A stretch of 64,000 bases of DNA from Dipteronia dyeriana (lineage: Eukaryota; Streptophyta; Magnoliopsida; Sapindales; Sapindaceae). The notes beneath the pieces were generated by a model. It saw only the letters and a program-made list of their open reading frames with translations. It ran no database searches and was not told where the DNA came from. The first letter of the stretch is position 1. Every line of letters begins with the position of its first letter. Below are positions 1-8,093 of the stretch, piece after piece. Where the stretch lies: NCBI GenBank assembly GCA_032871835.1, contig CM065301.1, forward strand, positions 14,401,291-14,465,290, given 5' to 3'. The position numbers and the translations under genes were made by a program.

Positions 1-1200
1 ACATGTGAGATCACATTGTAAACCCATTCGCTCTCACCGAGACCCTAAGGATCCTCAGAGTCCTTGGATTGGTTTACAACAAATAAAAAGCAAGCCTCTC
101 TCTATCTATGATAGAGCCCTTCAAATCTTAAAAGATGAAGGATTACTTCTGGATGAGTCAACAGAGCAAATACGGCCTCCTACTCCGGCTCTCATTCCTT
201 GCTTCATGGCCTCCAATTATGATAAGGACTTCCCACCTTTGGAGTCCTCCTCAAACCCAGAAAGGAATTTATTTTCCTGGCCATTCATCCAGTCTACTAA
301 GGTCTTACCTGATGGATCTCTCAAGCACCCTCTCAGGCTGAACAAGTCCTCAATCGGCACACTTGTAATGCCACTGTCCAGAATAGAGTTTTTCACTCTA
401 TCGACCAAAAGATTGACCAAGTTTCACATCATGTTTCCCAACATGACCACCAACCCCAACATCTCGATTTAACTCTGCGCAACATGTATACAGATTTACA
501 GTCGAGGGTTTCCCGATTAGATGTTGATTTTCACCAGTACATCAACCAAGGATATTTTGGCCCTAAATTCGACAGCAAGGAAAGAGAAATCAGACAACTC
601 AAGGACCAGTTATACCAAATAACCCTAGACCACTTCACTAGCACACCTTATATCCTAAGACCACATCTCTACTCTCCATCCTTGATTTTCCCTACCCAGT
701 CGCCACCACCTCCTTCCAGGCCCCCTGACTATAACCAGTTTTTCAAATCAACTGGAGATCTTTTCAGAAAATACCCACCTCTATCCACTCATCCGGAACA
801 GCCATCCTCTAGCAAGACGAAAAGAACATCTCCTAAAAAAAAAGCATCAGACACTCACAAGCATTCACCACTAGATCACTGAAAGCATGCTTTTTATGCG
901 GCTTCTCACCAGTTTTCCTCTTCAGGAACCTCTAACAATCCTACAGAACCCACAAAATCCTCTTATGATTCCCTTTCTTCATGGGAAACGTATTCCCCAG
1001 ATTCCTCAGATCAGGCTAATTACTCAGACCCAAATGCATTACCAGATCTCAGCCAGATCTACTTGGCTACCAGAGCTGACCCTCAACCATCCACTCAGAA
1101 AGTTGACACATCTGAATCTTTAGATGAAACCTCTGAGGAACCAGCTCCTATGGTCGATGAACCGCCTGACCAAAGGCCCATGAACCAAGCACCTTCTTAG
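1..1200 (+). pseudogene. EPRV1 polyprotein, linker and coiled-coil region after the movement protein (decayed)
   Basis: Two overlapping open stretches (5-472 and 484-882) in different frames read as the part of a Caulimoviridae polyprotein between movement protein and coat protein. The first holds the short motif YDKDFPPLE, which I associate with petuvirus/florendovirus-like polyproteins. The second is a heptad-like, charged segment (residues about 1-45) followed by a Pro/Ser-rich, Lys-rich tail, as in virion-associated coiled-coil regions. The movement protein of this unit lies beyond the window's left edge. The frame change near 475 and the stop near 880 show decay. Assignment rests on position directly upstream of a clear coat protein, zinc knuckle and RT in the same orientation. 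Genus is not settled. Confidence 0.7.
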
Positions 1201-2163
1201 AAACCTACAAATGGCCCCTGGTTTAATTTTGATGACCTAACTCCCCGACAATGGAGAAAAAGGATGTCAGAAATGAGCGTTTGGCTCGACCTGCAGACAG
1301 CAAAACGAGATAACAACATAGAGTTCATCTTAAGAGAATTTGTCTACAGGTTCACTGGATCTCTCAAAGATTGGTACCAAGCCCTTGGGGAATACAGGTA
1401 ACTTCAATTGGTTCGATGTGGATCTGTCTCTCTAGCAATGGGAATAGTCTTTCGAGAATTCCTCGGAGATGCCTCCCAATTTTACAAACAGACCAGACAA
1501 GAGTTTTTCGAAATGCGAGTCTGCTCAATAGACAAAAGAGACATAGATTACCACTACAGGCGCATGTCTTTCAGATACCATGCGCTCGGCGGAATCAACG
1601 ATGAAACCTTGAGGCAGGTGTACCTGAACTCTCTTCCTACAGAGCTTCAGGGAGAACTCCAAAGATTGATTGAATTCTCAGGCAAAAGCCTACGAGACAT
1701 TACTCTAGGAGAAATCCATATGTACACCCACACTGCATTAGACAAACTCTATGCTACCCAAAGAGTTTTTGCAAAGATGATCAGAGAAGGTAGAAAATAT
1801 GATAGGCACTGCAAATTTCCTCCCACCTATCATCTCAAATGCAACTCCACTGAACACTGCAACTGTAGAGCAAATAGGTCCTACAGAAGACGACCTACCA
1901 GAAACCAACCCCAAAAGGAAAAGAATTCCTCAACCCTCATGAGGAATAGGAAATAAAAATATTACAGGAAGAAAACCAGGAGATCATGGAACAAGTCCAA
2001 CAAGTGCTTTACCTGCGGACAAGAGGGTCACTATGCCAAGCAATGCCCTAATAAAAGAGCAAAATCTGCTAAGCTCATTCAACAGCATAGATATGTTGCT
2101 GATGAAATCCCCTCAGATGCAGATATTGAGTCTTTTTTCTCAGAACAAGAAGATGTTAACCAG
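1201..2163 (+). pseudogene. EPRV1 coat protein with CCHC zinc knuckle (decayed)
   Basis: Frame 1 reads a capsid-like alpha-helical region (about 1210-1790) rich in Trp, Tyr and charged residues, then a basic Arg/Lys tract (about 1795-1990). The zinc knuckle follows at 2005-2046, spaced Cys-x2-Cys-x4-His-x4-Cys, the RNA-binding knuckle of pararetrovirus coat proteins. An acidic Ser/Asp-rich stretch leads into the protease. In-frame stops occur near 1399 (TAA) and 1954 (TAA). The frame is otherwise uninterrupted from 484 through the RT, so the damage is mostly point mutation. The protein would have packaged the pregenomic RNA and DNA; it cannot be made intact here. Confidence 0.8.
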
Positions 2164-3680
2164 TTGACCTCTTTTATGGTCCAAGATTCAGACGACTCCA
2201 GCACTTCCTCAGAACATACAGGATATACAGATCCTGATTCCCCCTCAGAAGTTTACCAGGCCACCACTAATGGTAGTACTGGCCAACAAGTCAAGATTCA
2301 GATTCTAACAACAAAATACTCCAAGCCAGTCCCTGTTATTGCCTATTTCGATACTGGAGCACATTCCTCGATGATGAATCCCAACGTCTTTCCTTCAAAT
2401 GCCTGAAAAGAAGAAAAAAATGAGTTTCTAACAACTGATGGACAAATCTGCAATACTTACCTAATCTCCAAGCACAAAGTTGGCATACAGTTTTTCCCTT
2501 CGTTCACCCTGTGGACCCATGTCATTGGAACCCCCCTTCCAAACAAGGATATCCTTATCGGATGGGACATCTATAGCCAATCCAAAACCATCAGGATCCT
2601 CCCTAATTTGATCCGATACAACAGGGAGTTCATACCTTTCATCAACATCCCCAAGATTTTCCCCCTTTCCGTTATCAATCTAGATTTCCAGCAAATTCAA
2701 GAGAAGCTCCTACAGTTCTGCACCAACAGCCATGCAGACTTCAAAAATCCTCACCCACTGTGGAAAAACCCTGAGTTTTTCATTAGACTCCCTTTCAAAC
2801 TCAATGAAGATGTCAACCCAATGAAAGCTACTCACTCGGGAATGTCCCCCTTAGACCTATCCCTTGCCACTGACGAATGTGAAGATCTCCTCAGACAAGG
2901 CCTGATATAGGCCACCTCCTCTCCGTGAGCCTGCCAAGCCTTCTACGTAGAAAAGAGGTCTGAACAGCTCAGAGGAAAGAAAAGGCTCGTAATTGATTAC
3001 AAGCCTCTCAATCTCTTCCTTATCGATGACAAGTTCCTAGTTCCCGGAGACAATACGTTGTTCTCCCAACTTTCTGGAGCCACTGTTTTCTCCAAGTTTG
3101 ACTTGAAATGAGCCTTCTAGCAAATCGATATCCATTTTGATGACAGACCCAAGATGGCTTTCTGCCTCCCGAATGCACAGTACCAATGGACAGTCCTACC
3201 TTTTGGTCTAAAAACAGCCCCTTCACTTTTCAAGAAGGCCATCACCAGGATTTTCCGTCCTACTCTCCATACTGCCCTGCTATACATTGACGACATCCTA
3301 CTATTTTTGCCCGACAAGAATTCACATGATAAACACCTACAACAGTTTCACCAGATCATTGACAAACATGGAATCATGCTATCTGATAAGAAGAGCTCAA
3401 TTGGTGTTACTGAAATTGAGTTCCTTGGCATGAAGATCAAAGATGGGTCCTATGATCCCGGACCTCACCTGGCAAGACAGCTTCTTGTTTTTCCAGATTC
3501 GAACCTCTCACAAAAACAGGTCCAACAGTTCCTTGGCATTGTCAATTATATCAGAGACTGTATCCCACAAGCAAGCCATTACACTACAAGCTTGTCCAAA
3601 CTCCTCAAGAAGGATCCCCCTCAGTGGGATACCTCCCACTCCGAGGCAGTGGCTCACCTAAAGAATGTTTCTCAGAAACC
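2164..3680 (+). pseudogene. EPRV1 aspartic protease and reverse transcriptase (decayed)
   Basis: The pepsin-like retroviral protease is marked by the active-site triplet Asp-Thr-Gly-Ala at 2350-2361. RT follows from about 2830. Visible landmarks are a conserved Lys-rich VIDYKPLN block (about 2985-3010), FSKFDLK (about 3090-3110) and the polymerase catalytic YIDD at 3283-3294, then the connection domain to about 3670. In-frame stops fall at about 2404, 2908, 2926, 3109 and 3118, several where the family normally has Trp, consistent with G-to-A (TGG to TGA/TAG) changes. Near 3680 a one-base shift moves the reading to frame 2. The enzyme would convert pregenomic RNA to DNA; this copy is dead. 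Confidence 0.88.
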
Positions 3681-4910
3681 TCTCCCTACAGACCGATGCC
3701 AGTGACCACTTCTGGGGAGCTGCCCTCTTTGAAGAATCCAATGGAAAACGCCACTACAGTGGCCATGCCAGTGGACAGTTCAAAGACGCCTAGAAACACT
3801 ATCACACCGTTTATAAAGAGATCCTTGCTGTAAAAAATGAAATCTCCAAGTTTGATTTCCATCTAAGGACCAAGAACTTCATCATCGAAATGGATAACTC
3901 ATCCTTTCCGAAGGTTCTTGAATTCCATAACAAGCTTCCTCCAAATCCTCAGCTCTTGAGACTCAAGGATTAGTTCTCCAGATATGACTTTTCTGTCAAA
4001 CACATAAAGGGGAACCACAACATCATCCCAGATATGCTTTCAAGGCCTCACTCTATCACCCTGATTTCCTGTGTTGGTCCAATCCCCTTGATTTACATGA
4101 TATCCTCACAGGCCTCATCCTCCACAGCTCCGCCTGTTGTTCCACCACATCCTACTTTCCCGCCAGAATTTATTGCTACCCTACCACCGGGCCATATTCC
4201 CTCTGTTCAACAGGTTCATGGCTTCGTAAAATTATACCTCCCAAAGTATCTCACCCAGATCAACGATCAGGGTTGCCATCATCAGTTAGCCAACCCTAGC
4301 AAACCTTTCCTAGACCCTTTTATATCTCCCTCATTTTACTATTATTCCGACCAGGTATTATGGTTCATATGGTGCCTATCTGTTCTCCACCATCATGCCA
4401 TAGTTTTTCCCCTTCAAGCATTATATGGCTTCGTTCAGAGCTCAACCTCTCCTAACCTCCGGACCTTCCTACAGTGGTTCAATCCTCTATCTGTCTGGCG
4501 TACCGAACTTACCAAACTAATGGGCTAGTACCACCTTTGGAAAATGGACCCAGAACCGGCCTCAAAAGTATGTTGCATTTGGGTTTTTAGCAGGCCCTAC
4601 AGTCACAACCCACACACACGCCTTCTTTAGACCTCCAATGTAAGCTATGAGTGGGATACTTCGTATGACTACGAGCGACTGTATCGGACCGGTATCCAGA
4701 GCCCTCTCTTCAATTTCCTTTGTGACGTCAACAATGACAAAACAGACGTCCTTTTTATCCTCCGAGATGTCTCTAGGGACCCAGCAAAGAGCTGGCATCC
4801 CTTCCAGAATTCCTACCTTTTGGATTCTCAAGACCAAGCTGACACGTGACCCTGTTCCATTTGTGGGGCCCTTGACTCTGACGACGAATACCACTCCACC
4901 TGTAATCTCA
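3681..4910 (+). pseudogene. EPRV1 RNase H and C-terminal polyprotein region (decayed)
   Basis: In frame 2, RNase H begins with the catalytic TDAS block (about 3692-3703) and continues to the DMLSRP motif that closes the domain (about 4030-4050). Stops lie at about 3791 and 3971. Beyond it, 4034-4528 is a 164-residue open stretch rich in Pro, Phe, Tyr and Trp, followed after a stop by a further region (to about 4910) containing a Cys/His cluster near its end. This extension resembles the extra C-terminal domain of petuvirus-like polyproteins; I do not know its function. From 4171 onward the sequence is repeated in inverted orientation at 6189-7470. Confidence 0.75.
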
Positions 4911-5085
4911 GCAGCCCGTAGTTTTCTCTTCTTCCTTATCTGTTTAATTATTAGTGTGTTTGCCAGCTGCCAGACCAGCTTTGTTGACTTTTGTAAAATA
5001 ATTATTGTAATATGTCGGTCTCTATCTTTGGCCTTATCCTTTGTAAGATAGGCTTTCCTCTTGTTCTCTGAAGTCTTCCTTCCCC

Positions 5086-5092
5086 TATATAA
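5086..5092 (+). promoter_or_regulatory. EPRV1 TATA box, 35S-like promoter
   Basis: TATATAAGGAAG at 5086-5097 matches the TATA region of caulimovirus 35S-type promoters. It lies in the non-coding interval between the polyprotein end and the primer-binding site, 46 bp upstream of a poly(A) signal. That is the terminally redundant layout of pararetroviral pregenomic RNA. A TGACGTCA (as-1/CRE-like) element sits at 4723-4730. Activity is not shown by sequence alone. Confidence 0.8.
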
Positions 5093-5131
5093 GGAAGCTT
5101 TTGCCTCTCTGTAAGATCATCAGAAAATCAG

Positions 5132-5137
5132 AATAAA
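5132..5137 (+). terminator. EPRV1 poly(A) signal AATAAA
   Basis: AATAAA lies 40 bp downstream of the TATA box. Short promoter-proximal spacing is characteristic of pararetroviruses, where the polymerase ignores the signal on its first pass and uses it on the second. The inverted copy carries the complement, TTTATT, at 6549-6554. Confidence 0.7.
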
Positions 5138-5507
5138 GCTTGAGTGTTTATTTTCATATGGCTTTCTAAAAGTTTCTCTCATCCTAATCTTCAGACGGTT
5201 CTATGTCTAGAACTATAATTCTTCAAGATCCCAGTATGCTCTATGCTTCCCTCGTCTGAGGACCCTGCATATCAGAACAGATTTTGTTTTCTGGTCTAGT
5301 ATATCGGCTGGACACCTTGGACACATTCTGAACCAAAATGTTGCTGGCTAGGATGAACTCAGGTTTAACAACGCCACGTACTGACTAGTTTATGGCTTAA
5401 GATCTCCATCCATCTCTGTTTGTAAGTTCCTTATTAAGGCCGTTGAGGAAAGACCGTCTGTGGGAAAAACGATCTATGAGATAGTCTTGGAGCTCCTGCC
5501 GCCTACA

Positions 5508-5520
5508 TGGTATCAGAGCC
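5508..5520 (+). other. tRNA-Met primer-binding site, numerical origin of the viral genome
   Basis: TGGTATCAGAGCC is complementary to the 3' end of plant initiator tRNA-Met and is the canonical minus-strand priming site of caulimovirids. It lies after the promoter and leader and before a new movement-protein start, so it marks the junction between two head-to-tail genome units. It is absent from the inverted copy, which ends 10 bp short of it. Confidence 0.85.
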
Positions 5521-5595
5521 TTTTGTCCTGTTTTTCAGGCAGGAAGAATCATACAGATAGATGTAAACTAGACGAAGAGAGGGACTTTCAAAACA

Positions 5596-6188
5596 ATGGC
5601 AAACAACATATCTGATAACACTCCCGCTAGACTTTCTTCTGCTATTTCTATTCGTCAAACTCAAACAAACAAAATACAGAACCTTGTTGAATACACCCAT
5701 ATCCCAGAATCCTCACAGATCACTCAAACCGCTCTTCCATTGTTGAACCCTTATACTGTGTTTAAACGCAGCAGATCACTCTCCAGAAGAGTCACTGCCC
5801 TAGTTCAACACCGTTCTCCTCCGATAAAGGAATATCTTCAATCTACTGCTTTGGATAATTGCCTGATCCCACCCTCCACAACCGAGCAATATGTTGACCT
5901 AGAAATTGGTCAACCCCTAATCGATCAATGAATCAAAGAAGGTTACTCTCATCTGCACATCGGAGCCATAAGGATAATCCTTACCCTACATGGTAGGAAA
6001 GGATTACCAATCACGGCCAAGATTGCCCTTCTCAACACCATCTACAAACAATACGAACATGCAATCATCAGAACATGCCTATCAACTCTTCATGCAGGAA
6101 GTATTTCGCTTACCTACTATCCTAATTTCAACATCCCACTCAGGGACTTGAACCTTCACAACTGTCTCAAAAATCAACTTCAAATAGT
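5596..6188 (+). pseudogene. EPRV1 second unit: truncated movement protein
   Basis: An ATG at 5596 opens a 111-residue reading frame. After a TGA at 5929 the same frame continues to 6188 with the core of a 30K-superfamily cell-to-cell movement protein: a His-Ile-Gly-Ala segment, a His-Gly-Arg-Lys-Gly-Leu-Pro segment and the PNFN...L-x-D motif. The movement protein is cut at 6188, where the inverted arm begins, so the rest of the unit (coat protein to RNase H) is missing. It would enlarge plasmodesmata during infection; this copy is truncated and interrupted. Confidence 0.8.
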
Positions 6189-7470
6189 AGGAGCTCCAAG
6201 ACTATCTCATAGATCGTTTTTCCCACAGACGGTCTTTCCTCAACGGCCTTAATAAGGAACTTACAAACAGAGATGGATGGAGATCTTAAGCCATAAACTA
6301 GTCAGTACGTGGCGTTGTTAAACCTGAGTTCATCCTAGCCAGCAACATTTTGGTTCAGAATGTGTCCAAGGTGTCCAGCCGATATACTAGACCAGAAAAC
6401 AAAATCTGTTCTGATATGCAGGGTCCTCAGACGAGGGAAGCATAGAGCATACTGGGATCTTGAAGAATTATAGTTCTAGACATAGAACCGTCTGAAGATT
6501 AGGATGAGAGAAACTTTTAGAAAGCCATATGAAAATAAACACTCAAGCTTTATTCTGATTTTCTGATGATCTTACAGAGAGGCAAAAGCTTCCTTATATA
6601 GGGGAAGGAAGACTTCAGAGAACAAGAGGCAAGCCTATCTTACAAAGGATAAGGCCAGAGATAGAGACCGACATATTACAATAAATTTTTTACAAAAGTC
6701 AACAAAGCAGGTCTGACAGCTGGCAAACGCACTAATAATTAAACAGATAAGGAAGAAGAGAAAACTACGGACTGCCGAGATTACAGGTGGAGTGGTATTC
6801 GTCGTCAGAGTCAAGGGCCCCACAAATGGTACAGGGTCAAGTGTCAGCTTGGTCTTGAGAATCCCGAGGGACATCTGAGAGGATAAAAAGGACGTCTGTT
6901 TTGTCATTGTTGACGTCATAAAGGAAATTGAGGATAGAGGTCTGGATACCGGTCCGATACAGTTGCTCGTAGTCATACGAAGTATCCCACTCATAGCTTA
7001 CATTGGAGGTCCAAAGGAGGCGTGTGTGTGGGTTGTGACTGTAGGGCCTGCTAAAAACCCAAATGCAGCATACTTTGGAGGCCGGTTCTGGGTCCATTTT
7101 CCAAATGTGGTACTGGCCCATTAGTTTGGTAAGTTCGGTACGCCAGACAGATAAAGGATTGAACCACTGTAGGAAGGTCCGGAGGTTAGGAGAGGTTGGG
7201 TTTTGAACGAAGCCATATAATGCTTGAAGGGGAAAAACTATGGCATGATGGTAGAGAACAGATAGGCACCATATGAACCATAATACCTGGTCGGAATAAT
7301 AGTAAAATGAGGGAGATATAAAAGGGTCTAGGAAAGGTTTGCTAGGGTTAGCTAACTGGTGATGGCAACCCTGATCGTTGATCTGGGTGAGATACCTTGG
7401 GAGATATAATTTTGCGAAGTCATGGACCTGTTAAACATAGGGAATATGGCCCGGTGGTAGGGTAGCCATA
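6189..7470. repeat. Right arm of 1.3 kb inverted repeat (EPRV1 promoter and 3' end, reversed)
   Basis: This is the reverse complement of 4171-5497 with few substitutions and one deletion of about 45 bp. It carries a second viral promoter pointing leftward. Long open stretches on either strand here (for example 6635-6994 and 6837-7121 on -) are remains of the polyprotein C-terminal region or its shadows. The arm ends about 35 bp before a (TA)n tract. Confidence 0.93.
6594..6600 (-). promoter_or_regulatory. Second EPRV1 TATA box, facing the first
   Basis: TTATATA on + is TATATAA on -, the mirror of 5086-5092 with the same flanks. Transcription from here would run leftward through the reversed leader and antisense to the movement protein at 5596-6188, opposing the promoter at 5086. 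Confidence 0.75.
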
Positions 7471-7501
7471 AATAATATTAAATATTATTACTTGTACAAA
7501 A

Positions 7502-7504
<3 letters not shown>

Positions 7505-7540
<36 letters not shown>
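7505..7540. repeat. (TA)n microsatellite at the viral border
   Basis: An almost pure TA run closes the EPRV1 block. Endogenous florendoviruses have been reported to lie preferentially in TA-rich simple repeats, so this is a plausible integration site. Bases 7471-7504 and 7541-7560 are AT-rich filler with no recognisable gene. Confidence 0.85.
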
Positions 7541-7543
<3 letters not shown>

Positions 7544-7550
7544 ATATATT

Positions 7551-7832
7551 TATATTAGGGATTTTAGTAAAAATGGCCCATCTGAGGGCCTCTATTGCAA
7601 ATATACCCTACGTAGGTAAAAAGTTACAAAAATGCCCCAAACTTTCCAAAATACCCCAACTTAAATTATAAACACCATATTTATTATAATTATTACTTTT
7701 AACCAACCAATGATAAAAAGGAAAAGAAAAGAAGTAAACTAAACATTGTTTACATTGAGCTCTTGTAAAAAAAAAAAATCCATTTGGAGGCATTATAGTG
7801 TTGATAAGGTGAGTTTTATTTTTGGGTTCCAT
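7551..7832. other. Non-coding 5' flank of the Mutator-like element
   Basis: AT-rich sequence starting GGGATTTTAGTAAAAATGGC, with several runs resembling MULE termini, but I could not find its inverted partner to the right. No gene is supported. Open stretches 7608-7832 (-) and 7746-7952 (+) look like chance. Confidence 0.4.
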
Positions 7833-8059
7833 GAAATTGGTCTTTGGGTCAGGAGTGATCCGAAAACCAATTTTATGGCTTCGGGTTACCCCCTACCCGA
7901 AGCCATGAAATTGATCTTCGGGTCAGGTGTGCCCCGATCGGGTCATACTTGACCCGAAGACCAATTTTATGGCTTTGGGTTGCCCCCTACCCGAAGCCAT
8001 TAAAATGGGGCAACCTGAAGCCATTAAAATTGGTCTTCGGGTCACCATTGACCCGAAGA
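7833..8059. repeat. Cluster of nested palindromes upstream of the transposase
   Basis: The block GACCCGAAG-ACCAATTTTATGGC recurs in both orientations at least four times, for example at 7883-7920 and 7967-8044, with TACCCGAAGCCAT / ATGGCTTCGGGT arms around CCCCCTA loops. Each pair can fold into a GC-rich stem, and the whole block can fold on itself. It lies 35 bp before the transposase start, so it may be a subterminal or regulatory repeat of the element. Confidence 0.75.
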
Positions 8060-8093
8060 AGAAAAAAAAATTAAATAATAGTTTACACTCCTT

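Larger units (their letters stand above)
4171..5497. repeat. Left arm of 1.3 kb inverted repeat (EPRV1 3' end plus promoter/leader)
   Basis: Reading 4171-5497 in reverse complement gives 6189-7470 almost base for base. The right arm is about 45 bp shorter, the main difference being a deletion corresponding to about 4782-4826. The arm contains the polyprotein C terminus, a 35S-like promoter, the poly(A) signal and the leader. It stops 10 bp before the tRNA primer site. The spacer between the arms is 691 bp. The inner boundary falls at the self-complementary octamer GGAGCTCC (5489-5496 and 6190-6197). Confidence 0.93.

Noticed and set aside
4562..5051. Open frames on both strands in the inverted repeat (4562-4894 on -, 4647-5051 on +, and their mirror images near 6635-7121)
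   Set aside because: They are out-of-frame shadows of the viral polyprotein C-terminal region, mirrored by the inverted repeat.
5508..5520. tRNA gene
   Set aside because: Only the 13 bp complement of the tRNA 3' end is present, with no cloverleaf; it is a primer-binding site.
1..7470. EPRV1 as a potentially infectious provirus
   Set aside because: Many in-frame stops, at least one frameshift and a truncated second unit; no complete genome unit is present in the window.
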